DNA of 64,000 nucleotides from Aggregatibacter kilianii (GCF_003130255.1 NZ_NRCN01000001.1:1668501-1732500), one strand, 5' to 3'. Counted from the stretch's first letter, positions 31,008 through 38,891 are shown. The notes: generated by a model not told the origin, from the letters alone. Made by a program: numbers and translations.

Positions 31008-33501
31008 CATGATTGCCCACGCCCGCCAAGACTCATCAAAAAATTGGCATTCCCATCCCCTGCAAAAACATCTACAAAAAGTCGCCCAACTCGCCAAGCG
31101 TTTTGCAGGGCGTTATGGGTCGTTGTTTGCTGAATATGCGGGGCTTTTGCACGATTTGGGGAAATTTCAGGAAGCTTTTCAGAAATATATCCGTAATGCA
31201 TCCGGCTTTGAAAAAGAAAATGCCCATTTGGAAGATGTCGAATCTACCAAGTTGCGCAAAATTCCGCATTCCACTGCCGGTGCCAAATATGCGGTAGAAC
31301 GTCTAAATCCATTTTTCGGGCATTTGCTGGCATATCTGATTGCAGGACACCATGCGGGATTAGCGGATTGGTATGACAATGGGAGCTTAAAGCATCGTCT
31401 GCAACAGGCAGATAATGAATTGGCGGCGTCTTTGTCGGGCTTGGCGGAGAGCGGTTTGCCCAAAGATTTTTTCCCGTTATCCGATGATGACTTGATGCGG
31501 GATTTTTTTGCGTTTTGGGAAGAGGGGGCAAAGCTGGAAGAATTGCATATTTGGTTGCGTTTTCTCTTTTCCTGTTTGGTGGATGCCGATTTTTTGGATA
31601 CCGAAGCCTTTATGAACGGCTATGCCGATGCGGATACTGCGCAGGCTGCCGGATTGCGCCCCAAATTTCCCGGTTTGGATGAGTTGCACCGACGATATGA
31701 GCAATATATGTCGCAACTTCATGAGAAATCAGATAAAGATTCATTCTTAAATCAAGAACGCCATGCCATTTTACAGCAATGTTTTTCTGTCGCAGAAACC
31801 GACCGCACTTTGTTTTCTTTAACCGTGCCGACCGGTGGCGGTAAAACTTTGGCGAGCTTGGGATTCGCTTTGAAGCACGCGCTCAAATTCGGCAAAAAAC
31901 GTATTATCTACGCCATTCCTTTCACCAGTATTATCGAGCAGAACGCCAATGTTTTCCGCAAAGCATTAGGCGATGATGTGGTTTTGGAGCACCACAGCAA
32001 TTTGGAAGTGAAAGAAGATAAGGAAACAGCGAAAACTCGTCTTGCTACGGAAAATTGGGACGCACCTCTGATTGTTACCACCAATGTGCAACTGTTTGAA
32101 AGCCTGTTTGCAGCGAAAACCAGCCGTTGCCGCAAGATTCACAATATTGCCGATAGCGTGGTGATTTTGGATGAAGCCCAGCAGCTTCCGCGCGATTTCC
32201 AAAAGTCGATTACCGACATGATGCGGGTGTTGGCGCGCGATTACGGTGTTACCTTTGTGCTGTGCACAGCAACTCAGCCTGAACTTGGCAAAAATATCGA
32301 CGCATTCGGCCGCACTATTTTGGAAGGCCTGCTGGATGTGCGCGAAATTGTGGCAGACAAAATTGCCTTATCGGAAAAACTGCGCCGCGTCCGCATCAAA
32401 ATGCCGCTGCCACACGGCGAAACGCAAAACTGGCAGGAAATTGCCGATGAAATCGCCGCGCGTCCGTGTGTTTTGGCGGTAGTCAATACGCGAAAACACG
32501 CCCAAAAACTCTTTGCCGCCCTGCCTTCTAACGGAATCAAGCTACATTTGTCTGCCAATATGTGCGCCACACACCGCAGCGAAGTCATTGCGTTGGTTCG
32601 CCGATATTTGGCACTGTATCGCGCAGGCAGCCTGCACAAGCCTTTATGGCTGGTCAGCACGCAGTTGATTGAAGCCGGCGTGGATTTGGATTTTCCTTGC
32701 GTGTATCGGGCGATGGCAGGGCTGGACAGCATTGCCCAAGCGGCGGGGCGGTGCAACCGCGAAGGCAAACTGCCACAGTTGGGTGAAGTAGTCGTATTCC
32801 GCGCCGAAGAAGGCGCGCCCAGCGGCAGCCTAAAACAGGGGCAGGACATTACCGCAGAGATGCTGAAAGCAGGGCTGCTTGACGACCCGCTTTCCCCGTT
32901 GGCATTTGCCGAATATTTCCGCCGGTTCAACGGCAAAGGCGATGTGGACAAACACGACATTACAAGACTCTTGACGGCAGAATCATCAAATGAAAACCCG
33001 CTGGCAATTAAATTCCGCACCGCTGCGGAACGTTTCCGCCTGATTGATAACCAAGGCGTGACACTCGTTGTGCCGTTTATCCCGTTAGCTTATTCGGAAG
33101 CAGACAGCCGTCCGCAAATCGTCAAAGCAAACGAGTTAGACGATTTTTTCAGACGACATTTGGACAGCGTGGAAGTTTCAGAATGGCAGGATATTTTGGA
33201 CAAACAACGTTTTCCGCAGCCAACCGACAATTCCTTCGGGCAGACCGATCAGCCACCGCTGCCCGAGCCATTTGAAAGTTGGTTCAAATTTTTAGAAAGC
33301 GATCCGCTCAAACACAAATGGGTTTACCGCAAGCTACAACGCTACACGGTTACTGTGTACGAACGAGAACTCAACAAGCTATCTGCGAATGCCGTTTTTT
33401 CCAGAGCGGGATTGTTGGTGTTAGATAAGGGCCATTACAAAGCTGTACTTGGTGCAGATTTTGATGATACGGCTTGGCGACCTGAAAATTCGGTTTTATG
33501 A
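31000..33501 (+). CDS. cas3: Cas3, type I-C HD nuclease-helicase
   Basis: Cas3 is recruited by Cascade to nick and degrade target DNA. I start it at ATG 31000 (MSDMIAHARQ); a TTG 12 bases upstream is also in frame. The 833-residue protein has the HD nuclease (His24 in LQKHLQKV, His51-Asp52 in LLHDLGK, GHHAGLADW about residue 113), Walker A PTGGGKT (about 277), DEAQ (about 390), CTATQPEL and the C-terminal helicase motif QAAGRCNREG. It opens the order cas3-cas5c-cas8c-cas7c-cas4-cas1-cas2, diagnostic of subtype I-C. A USS core lies at 31802-31810 and a Neisseria-type uptake signal with one mismatch at 33148-33159. Confidence 0.95.
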   Translation: MSDMIAHARQDSSKNWHSHPLQKHLQKVAQLAKRFAGRYGSLFAEYAGLLHDLGKFQEAFQKYIRNASGFEKENAHLEDVESTKLRKIPHSTAGAKYAVERLNPFFGHLLAYLIAGHHAGLADWYDNGSLKHRLQQADNELAASLSGLAESGLPKDFFPLSDDDLMRDFFAFWEEGAKLEELHIWLRFLFSCLVDADFLDTEAFMNGYADADTAQAAGLRPKFPGLDELHRRYEQYMSQLHEKSDKDSFLNQERHAILQQCFSVAETDRTLFSLTVPTGGGKTLASLGFALKHALKFGKKRIIYAIPFTSIIEQNANVFRKALGDDVVLEHHSNLEVKEDKETAKTRLATENWDAPLIVTTNVQLFESLFAAKTSRCRKIHNIADSVVILDEAQQLPRDFQKSITDMMRVLARDYGVTFVLCTATQPELGKNIDAFGRTILEGLLDVREIVADKIALSEKLRRVRIKMPLPHGETQNWQEIADEIAARPCVLAVVNTRKHAQKLFAALPSNGIKLHLSANMCATHRSEVIALVRRYLALYRAGSLHKPLWLVSTQLIEAGVDLDFPCVYRAMAGLDSIAQAAGRCNREGKLPQLGEVVVFRAEEGAPSGSLKQGQDITAEMLKAGLLDDPLSPLAFAEYFRRFNGKGDVDKHDITRLLTAESSNENPLAIKFRTAAERFRLIDNQGVTLVVPFIPLAYSEADSRPQIVKANELDDFFRRHLDSVEVSEWQDILDKQRFPQPTDNSFGQTDQPPLPEPFESWFKFLESDPLKHKWVYRKLQRYTVTVYERELNKLSANAVFSRAGLLVLDKGHYKAVLGADFDDTAWRPENSVL
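33148..33159 (-). repeat. Neisseria-type DNA uptake sequence, one mismatch, in cas3
   Basis: On the minus strand it reads ATGTCGTCTGAA, one base from AGGTCGTCTGAA and one base from ATGCCGTCTGAA, two uptake-signal dialects of Neisseria as I remember them. Confidence 0.55.
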
Positions 33502-33525
33502 AATGAAAGCAATTAAGGAGATGAT

Positions 33526-34209
33526 ATGAGTTTTATCCTAGAAATCAGCGGTGATTTGGCATGCTTCACCAGGCCTGAGCTTAAGGTGGAGAGGGTAAGC
33601 TACCCTGTTATCACGCCGTCTGCCGCCAGAAACATCTTAATGGCAATATTGTGGAAGCCGGCCATTCGCTGGAAGGTCTTAAAGATAGAAATCCTGAAAC
33701 CGATTCAGTGGATGAATGTCCGCCGTAATGAATTAGGTAGTAAAGCAACACGAGATGCTGAGTGTTTATACATAGATGATTTAAAATATGATGCAAAATC
33801 AGATAGTTTTAAACCAAAGTATCGCCAGCAGCGCGCATCCATGCTACTGAAAGACGTCGCCTACCGCATTCACGCTGATTTTGTCATGACAAGTGAAGCG
33901 GGCGAGGATGATAACTACGTCAAATTTGCCGAAATGTTCAAACGGCGGGCAAAAAAAGGGCAATATTTCCACCAACCTTATTTGGGCTGCCGCGAGTTTC
34001 CCTGCCATTTCAGGCTGCTTGAAAAGGCTGAAGATGGCTTGCCACGCGAAGACATTACCCAAGATTTCGGCTTTATGTTGTACGACATGGATTTCAGCAA
34101 ATCCGACCCGCGCGATTCCAATAACGCCGAGCCGATGTTTTATCAATGCAAAGCAGTAAACGGTGTGATTACCGTGCCCCCAGCCGACAGCGAGGAGGTG
34201 AAACGATGA
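33526..34209 (+). CDS. cas5c: Cas5c (Cas5d), crRNA-processing endonuclease of type I-C Cascade
   Basis: In subtype I-C, which lacks Cas6, Cas5c cuts pre-crRNA at the repeat hairpin and then caps the 5' handle in Cascade. The 227-residue protein is RAMP-like with the family start (LEISGDLACFTRPELKVERVSYPVITPSAARNIL over residues 5-38) and LLKDVAYRIHADF near residue 107, where Lys and His/Tyr catalytic residues of the family lie. AAGGAG precedes ATG 33526. The stop overlaps the cas8c start as ATGA. Confidence 0.93.
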   Translation: MSFILEISGDLACFTRPELKVERVSYPVITPSAARNILMAILWKPAIRWKVLKIEILKPIQWMNVRRNELGSKATRDAECLYIDDLKYDAKSDSFKPKYRQQRASMLLKDVAYRIHADFVMTSEAGEDDNYVKFAEMFKRRAKKGQYFHQPYLGCREFPCHFRLLEKAEDGLPREDITQDFGFMLYDMDFSKSDPRDSNNAEPMFYQCKAVNGVITVPPADSEEVKR

Positions 34210-35963
34210 TTTTACATGCGCTCACCCAATACTACCAACGCAAAGCCAAAAACGATGGCGGGGTTGCCCCGGAAGGGTTTGAAAACAAAGAAATCCCGTT
34301 CATTATTGTTATAGACAAACAGGGCAAATTTATTCAGCTTGAAGATACTCGTGAGTTGAAAAATAAGAAAAAAGTTGCCCGCATTTTTTTAGTACCGAAA
34401 GGTTTGGGCAGGAGTGGTTCAAAATCCTACGAAGTAAGCAATTTATTGTGGGATCACCACGGTTATGTACTTGCCTATGCTGGAGAAAAAGGGCAAGAGC
34501 AGGCGGATAAACAGCATGCCAGCTTTACTGCCAAAGTAAACGAATTGAAACAGGTGTTGCCTGATGATGCAGGCGTTGCCGCCGTTGCCGCTTTTCTGGC
34601 TTCTTCGGCAGAAAAAAGCAAAGTCATGCAGGCTGCAAATTGGACGGAATGTGCCAAAGTCAAAGGCTGTAATCTCAGCTTCCGCTTGGTGGACGAGGCA
34701 GTAGATTTGGTTTGTCAATCAAAGGCGGTTCAGGCATATGTGAGTCAAGCTAATCAGGCACAATCCGATAACGTCCCCAGAGGCATTTGTCTAGTAACGG
34801 GCAAACCTGCGCCGATTGCGCGGCTGCATAACGCCGTGAAAGGTGTGAACGCTAAGCCCGCCCCGTTTACATCGGTAAATCTGTCGGCTTTTGAATCATA
34901 CGGCAAAGAGCAGGGCTTTATCTTTCCTGTGGGCGAACAAGCCATGTTCGAATACACCACCGCCTTAAACACTCTGCTTGCCGGTGAAAATCGCTTCCGT
35001 ATCGGCGATGTAACAGCCATCTGTTGGAGTGCGAAACCAACCCCGTTGGAAGAGCATCTTGCTTCGCTGATTAACGGCGGCGGCAAAGACAATCCCGATG
35101 CCCATATTGATGCGGTCAAATCACTTTATAAAAGCTTGTACAACGGGAAATACACAGAACCCGACGGCAAAGAAAAATTCTACCTTTTAGGTTTATCACC
35201 CAATTCCGCGCGCATTGTCGTCCGCTTTTGGTATGAAACCACTGTTGCCGCCTTATCCGAAAGTATTGCAGCGTGGTATGACGATTTGCAGATGGTGCGT
35301 GGCGAAAACTCACCATACCCTGAATATATACCGTTACCGCGCCTGCTGGGCAATTTGGTGTTGGACGGCAAAATGGAAAACCTGCCATCTGACCTGATTG
35401 CCCAAGTAACAGATGCCGCACTCAACAACCGCGTTTTACCCGTCAGCCTGTTGCAGGCTGCTTTGCGGCGCAACAAGGCGGAACAGAAAATTACCTATGG
35501 CAGAGCAAGTCTGCTTAAAGCCTATATCAATCGCGCAATCCGCGCGGGTCGTCTGAAAAACATGAAGGAGCTAACTATGAGCTTAGATAGAAACCGTCAA
35601 GACATCGGCTATGTGCTGGGGCGGCTGTTTGCCGTACTGGAAAAAACACAGGCCGAAGCCAATCCCGGCTTGAACGCCACCATTGCCGACCGCTATTTCG
35701 GTTCGGCAAGCAGCACGCCGATTGCCGTATTCGGCACATTGATGCGCCTGCTGCCGCACCATTTGAACAAGCTGGAATTTGAAGGACGTGCCGTACAACT
35801 GCAATGGGAAATCCGCCAGATTTTGGAACATTGTCAGAGATTTCCCAACCATTTGAATTTGGAACAGCAAGGCCTATTTGCCATCGGTTATTACCACGAA
35901 ACCCAATTCCTGTTTACCAAAGACGCATTGAAAAACCTGTTTAACGAAGAGAAAACCGCATAA
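34206..35963 (+). CDS. cas8c: Cas8c (Csd1), large subunit of type I-C Cascade
   Basis: Cas8c recognises the PAM and seeds R-loop formation. I start it at ATG 34206 (MILHALTQYYQRK), which overlaps the cas5c stop and has GAGG at 34195; an upstream frame extension lies inside cas5c. The 585-residue protein begins with the typical Csd1 MILxALxxYYxR pattern and has KPAPIARLHNAVKGV (about residue 199). The last 128 residues can also be made as the separate small subunit Cas11c. A one-mismatch Neisseria-type uptake signal lies at 35546-35557. Confidence 0.93.
   Translation: MILHALTQYYQRKAKNDGGVAPEGFENKEIPFIIVIDKQGKFIQLEDTRELKNKKKVARIFLVPKGLGRSGSKSYEVSNLLWDHHGYVLAYAGEKGQEQADKQHASFTAKVNELKQVLPDDAGVAAVAAFLASSAEKSKVMQAANWTECAKVKGCNLSFRLVDEAVDLVCQSKAVQAYVSQANQAQSDNVPRGICLVTGKPAPIARLHNAVKGVNAKPAPFTSVNLSAFESYGKEQGFIFPVGEQAMFEYTTALNTLLAGENRFRIGDVTAICWSAKPTPLEEHLASLINGGGKDNPDAHIDAVKSLYKSLYNGKYTEPDGKEKFYLLGLSPNSARIVVRFWYETTVAALSESIAAWYDDLQMVRGENSPYPEYIPLPRLLGNLVLDGKMENLPSDLIAQVTDAALNNRVLPVSLLQAALRRNKAEQKITYGRASLLKAYINRAIRAGRLKNMKELTMSLDRNRQDIGYVLGRLFAVLEKTQAEANPGLNATIADRYFGSASSTPIAVFGTLMRLLPHHLNKLEFEGRAVQLQWEIRQILEHCQRFPNHLNLEQQGLFAIGYYHETQFLFTKDALKNLFNEEKTA
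35546..35557 (+). repeat. Neisseria-type DNA uptake sequence, one mismatch, in cas8c
   Basis: GGGTCGTCTGAA differs only in its first base from AGGTCGTCTGAA. It lies 19 bases before the cas11c start codon. Confidence 0.55.
35577..35963 (+). CDS. cas11c: Cas11c, small Cascade subunit from an internal start within cas8c
   Basis: Type I-C systems are known to make a small subunit from an internal start in cas8c. Here an in-frame ATG at 35577 (MSLDRNRQDIGYVLGRLFAV) is preceded by a strong GAAGGAG at 35564-35570, 6 bases upstream, unusual inside a coding region. The product of 128 residues is all-helical and acidic/basic mixed, as expected for Cas11. The internal site is seen; its use is inferred from the family. 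Confidence 0.8.
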   Translation: MSLDRNRQDIGYVLGRLFAVLEKTQAEANPGLNATIADRYFGSASSTPIAVFGTLMRLLPHHLNKLEFEGRAVQLQWEIRQILEHCQRFPNHLNLEQQGLFAIGYYHETQFLFTKDALKNLFNEEKTA

Positions 35964-35975
35964 GGAGCAAATGCT

Positions 35976-36857
35976 ATGACTATTGAAAAACGCTACGATT
36001 TTGTCTTTTTATTTGATGTGCAAGACGGCAACCCTAACGGCGATCCTGATGCAGGCAACCTGCCGCGTATCGACCCGCAAACCGGCGAAGGTTTGGTAAC
36101 TGATGTCTGCCTGAAACGCAAAGTCCGCAATTTTATCCAAATGACTCAAAATGACGAACATCACGATATCTTTATTCGTGAAAAAATCATTCTTAATGAT
36201 TTAATTGCTGAAGCCCATCAGCAAGATGAAGTAAAAGACAAACCAAATGGGAGAGAAAAAACCGAAAGTGCGCGTCAATATATGTGCAAACGCTATTACG
36301 ATATTCGTACTTTTGGTGCGGTTTTAACGACAGGTGAGAATGCGGGACAAGTTAGAGGTCCTGTGCAATTGACTTTTTCCCGCTCCATTGATCCCATAGT
36401 AACACTTGAACATACGATTACTCGTTGTGCGCCAGCCAAAGAGGTTAACCCCCAAAATCCTGAAGATAGTGAAGAAGAAAAAGCAAAGAAAGAACGTGGG
36501 AGAATGGGTCGCAAATTCACCGTCCCCTACGGGCTATACCGCTGCCACGGCTTCATTTCTGCCCATTTCGCCAAACAAACAGGCTTTTCCGAAAACGATT
36601 TAGAGCTGTTTTGGCAGGCGCTCGTCAATATGTTCGACCACGACCATTCCGCCGCACGCGGACAAATGAATGCACGCGGGCTTTATGTGTTTGAGCACAG
36701 CGGCAGCTTGGGCGACGTACCTGCTGATAGCCTCTTCAAACGCATTCAGGTTGCTAAAAAAGATGGAGTGGAAGTGGCAAGGAATTTTGACGACTACCTT
36801 GTCAGCGTGGACGATCAAAATCTTGGCGAAACCAAGCTATTGCGTAAATTAGGCTAA
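35976..36857 (+). CDS. cas7c: Cas7c (Csd2), backbone subunit of type I-C Cascade
   Basis: Several Cas7c copies coat the crRNA and form the Cascade spine. The 293-residue protein has the Csd2 start (YDFVFLFDVQDGNPNGDPDA, residues 7-26) and MGRKFTVPYGLYRCHGF followed by FDHDHSAARGQM. TAAGGAG precedes ATG 35976, 12 bases after the cas8c stop. cas4 begins 2 bases after its stop. Confidence 0.95.
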   Translation: MTIEKRYDFVFLFDVQDGNPNGDPDAGNLPRIDPQTGEGLVTDVCLKRKVRNFIQMTQNDEHHDIFIREKIILNDLIAEAHQQDEVKDKPNGREKTESARQYMCKRYYDIRTFGAVLTTGENAGQVRGPVQLTFSRSIDPIVTLEHTITRCAPAKEVNPQNPEDSEEEKAKKERGRMGRKFTVPYGLYRCHGFISAHFAKQTGFSENDLELFWQALVNMFDHDHSAARGQMNARGLYVFEHSGSLGDVPADSLFKRIQVAKKDGVEVARNFDDYLVSVDDQNLGETKLLRKLG

Positions 36858-36859
36858 AA

Positions 36860-37510
36860 ATGACCGCACTTTTAACCGAAACCCAAGGGGAAAATCAGGA
36901 CGTGCGCCTGATTCCCCTTTCCGCCTTGCAACACTACGCCTTCTGCCCGCGCCAATGCGCGTTGATTCATAATGAGCAGGCGTGGGCGGAGAACTATTTG
37001 ACCGCGCAGGGTAAAGCGTTACATGAGCGGGTGGATTCGGGTGAGCCGGAAACGCGAAAGGGTGTGCGCTTTGAGCGGACGGTGCATGTGTCGGCGGAGA
37101 AACTGGGCATCAGCGGCGTGTTGGATTTGGTGGAAGTGGACACGAAAACAGGTCGTCTGAAACCCGTGGAATACAAACGCGGCAAGCCCAAACCTGACCC
37201 AATGGACGAAATCCAGCTTTGCGCCCAAGGCTTGTGCCTAGAAGAAATGACGGGACAAACCGTCAGCGAAGGTGCGCTGTGGTATATGCAAACCCGCCAC
37301 CGCGTTCCCATCGTGTTTTCAGACGACCTGCGCGCCCAAACACTCGCCACCATCGCCGCTGTGCGCGAACTCCTAAACAGCGGCCAAACCCCGCCGCCCA
37401 ACTACGGCAAACGCTGCAAAGCCTGCTCGCTGGCGGAGATTTGCCAGCCGGAGTTGTTGGGGAAACGGGATAGGAGTGTGGGGTATGTGGAGGGGTTGTT
37501 TGGAGCGTAG
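36860..37510 (+). CDS. cas4: Cas4, spacer-adaptation exonuclease (PD-(D/E)XK, Fe-S)
   Basis: Cas4 trims prespacers and selects those with a correct PAM, working with Cas1-Cas2. The 216-residue protein has Cys29 and Cys33 (FCPRQC) and the C-terminal CKACSLAEIC, together the Fe-S cluster ligands, plus GVLDLVE and KPVEYKRGKP (about residue 112) for the nuclease site. A USS core is built into codons 2-4 (36863-36871). Two exact copies of AGGTCGTCTGAA, a Neisseria-type uptake signal, lie at 37150-37161 (plus) and 37318-37329 (minus). Normally cas1 follows directly; here a 1.4-kb cassette intervenes. Confidence 0.94.
   Translation: MTALLTETQGENQDVRLIPLSALQHYAFCPRQCALIHNEQAWAENYLTAQGKALHERVDSGEPETRKGVRFERTVHVSAEKLGISGVLDLVEVDTKTGRLKPVEYKRGKPKPDPMDEIQLCAQGLCLEEMTGQTVSEGALWYMQTRHRVPIVFSDDLRAQTLATIAAVRELLNSGQTPPPNYGKRCKACSLAEICQPELLGKRDRSVGYVEGLFGA
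37150..37161 (+). repeat. Neisseria-type DNA uptake sequence, exact, in cas4
   Basis: AGGTCGTCTGAA is an exact 12-base match to the uptake dialect I associate with Neisseria mucosa and relatives. It is alien to Pasteurellaceae, whose own signal is AAGTGCGGT. Confidence 0.7.
37318..37329 (-). repeat. Neisseria-type DNA uptake sequence, exact, in cas4
   Basis: The minus strand reads AGGTCGTCTGAA, the second exact copy within 180 bases and in the opposite orientation to the first. Confidence 0.7.
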
Positions 37511-37547
37511 TAGGTTTCAAAAGTCTACGCACATCAATATAGTATAA

Positions 37548-37587
37548 AAATACTTTCAAATAATACTTTCAAATAATACTTTACATA
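37548..37587 (+). repeat. 13-bp AT-rich tandem repeat after cas4
   Basis: The unit TAATACTTTCAAA occurs about 2.8 times in a row (37548-37560, 37561-37573, 37574-37583). It opens the AT-rich stretch between cas4 and the small HTH gene; a weak hairpin AGCCAA/TTGGCT (37616-37635) follows. Confidence 0.6.
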
Positions 37588-37674
37588 AGTACTGTTGATT
37601 AGTAGAATCCTTTCCAGCCAAATTAACCGTTGGCTAGAAATAAACTTTCAATTTAACCTGATTTAGGAGCAAAT

Positions 37675-37938
37675 ATGTTGAATCATATGCATCGAGCAAA
37701 AGAGAAAAAAATGGCTTATGTATTACATGTTGAATTTGGATATACCAAACAAGCTATTGCACAACTTATGAAAATTAGTCCGCAACAAATGGGACAGTGG
37801 ATTAAGGAAGTATCTTATGAATTACAAATACATAAGATGGGACAAGAAATCCAGAAATTGAAGCAAGAGCTAATTTCATTAGGTTATTCTCCTCAAAAAC
37901 AATTAGGACACGATGTCATCGAATATCTTGAAAAGTGA
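37675..37938 (+). CDS. Small helix-turn-helix protein of unknown function, inserted between cas4 and cas1
   Basis: The 87-residue, basic protein has a predicted HTH at about residues 22-46 (FGYTKQAIAQLM, then SPQQMGQWIKEV) followed by an amphipathic helix rich in Gln, Lys and Leu (about 50-68) and a short tail. AGGAG lies 9 bases before ATG 37675, so it is well set for translation. The HTH resembles those of phage terminase small subunits and transposase OrfA proteins, but no catalytic domain follows. The AT-rich composition contrasts with cas4 upstream and cas1 downstream. It may regulate the neighbouring 235-residue gene or the cas operon; this is a guess. Confidence 0.7.
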   Translation: MLNHMHRAKEKKMAYVLHVEFGYTKQAIAQLMKISPQQMGQWIKEVSYELQIHKMGQEIQKLKQELISLGYSPQKQLGHDVIEYLEK

Positions 37939-37953
37939 TTTGAGTTTTTATTG

Positions 37954-37973
37954 AGTTAGGCGAGAGCCTAACC
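37954..37973 (+). promoter_or_regulatory. GNRA-tetraloop hairpin between the two cassette genes
   Basis: The stem TTAGGC/GCCTAA (37956-37961 with 37966-37971) is closed by a GAGA loop. No strong T run follows, so attenuation or mRNA protection is as likely as termination. Confidence 0.4.
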
Positions 37974-38080
37974 TGTATTATTTAAGTTGTGCTTATGCTG
38001 AAGTTTTTCTAAGGTGATTGGAGCCTTGAGATAAATCTCTATAGTAGCCATTAATTTTTATCGAAATTGGAGAATAGAAA

Positions 38081-38788
38081 ATGCCTATTAGTGACTGTCG
38101 TGGTGAAAAAACTCGTGAGCAACTTGTTCATGATTTTGAAATTATACCCTTGGCTCATGTCAGATTGTTGAATGGACAAACCAAGGAAAGTTGTGCAGGA
38201 CCAACTTTAGACAGAGAATACTATGTTTTTAGTTATCAAAATTATGCAGATCAAGCCGATGTTGGTACTTTTGTTTGTGGAATAACTGTTGCTAATGACT
38301 TTATTAATTTGATACAAAGGCAAAATCCAGCAGTAAATCGATTGCCTTTATTTGATCCGTTGGCAGGTTTGGGTCAAGTTGGAAATGCAAATAATGCAGG
38401 TCGTGCTGGCGCTGGCAGAGGTGCGCAGCAAGTAGCAAATTGGAATCCAATAGCTAAAGAACTCTATGATGCAATAGGTATGATTTGTCTTATGTGGAAT
38501 TTGGATAATGTTAGCGGAGCATTAGAAAGTGTATTGTTTAATTTAGTTAGCAATCCTACGCAGGTGCCTGATAATTCAGATATACGTCGTATAAATACTA
38601 TTATTTCAAACCACTTTAATATTAATGTAGGTAATCAGCACGTAGCCAGCTTAGCTTTATGTTTTCAAGATTTTATGGCAGAGCATGGAGAACCTAATCC
38701 CCCATTAATACAGTTCCCTAATTTAACGGCACATTTTATTCAAAATGTTGCTAATAATTGGAATTCTATTCCTTACTTTAATGGATAA
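38081..38788 (+). CDS. Unknown 235-residue protein inserted in the cas operon
   Basis: I do not recognise a family. The protein is soluble, with no signal or membrane segment. An N-terminal part (about residues 15-95) carries the patterns YYVFSYQNY (47-55), GTFVCGITVANDFINLI (62-78) and LPLFDPL (88-94). A low-complexity Gly/Ala/Asn/Arg linker (about 96-118) is followed by a helical C-terminal part (about 120-235). TTGGAG lies 10 bases before ATG 38081. It sits between cas4 and cas1 in AT-rich DNA, on the same strand as the operon, and is followed at once by a palindromic repeat (38790-38829). A defence, regulatory or CRISPR-accessory role is possible from location only. Confidence 0.75.
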   Translation: MPISDCRGEKTREQLVHDFEIIPLAHVRLLNGQTKESCAGPTLDREYYVFSYQNYADQADVGTFVCGITVANDFINLIQRQNPAVNRLPLFDPLAGLGQVGNANNAGRAGAGRGAQQVANWNPIAKELYDAIGMICLMWNLDNVSGALESVLFNLVSNPTQVPDNSDIRRINTIISNHFNINVGNQHVASLALCFQDFMAEHGEPNPPLIQFPNLTAHFIQNVANNWNSIPYFNG

Positions 38789-38789
38789 G

Positions 38790-38829
38790 TATAGGTCGGG
38801 TTATGGCGTTCCGCCTAATCTAACCTATC
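38790..38829. repeat. Imperfect palindrome after the cassette gene
   Basis: ATAGGTCGGGTTATGGCG and CGCCTAATCTAACCTAT form an imperfect 17-bp stem around TTC. It starts 2 bases after the stop codon. I know GTAGGTCGGGTTATGGCG-like palindromes as dispersed elements in Neisseria and other proteobacteria. It could end the cassette transcript or mark its right border. Confidence 0.6.
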
Positions 38830-38891
38830 ATTTTTCAGGTAGTCTAACCATTGCCCCAAAAAAGAGCGGTCAAACCCAAGGAGTTTCCCCC

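Noticed and set aside
32274-33020. 248-codon minus-strand frame inside cas3
   Set aside because: Antisense shadow of a GC-rich coding stretch; no family features.
34012-34023. AGGCTGCTTGAA in cas5c as another Neisseriaceae uptake dialect
   Set aside because: One mismatch to AGGCTGCCTGAA, but it is a different dialect from the exact copies in cas4 and occurs once; not counted as evidence.
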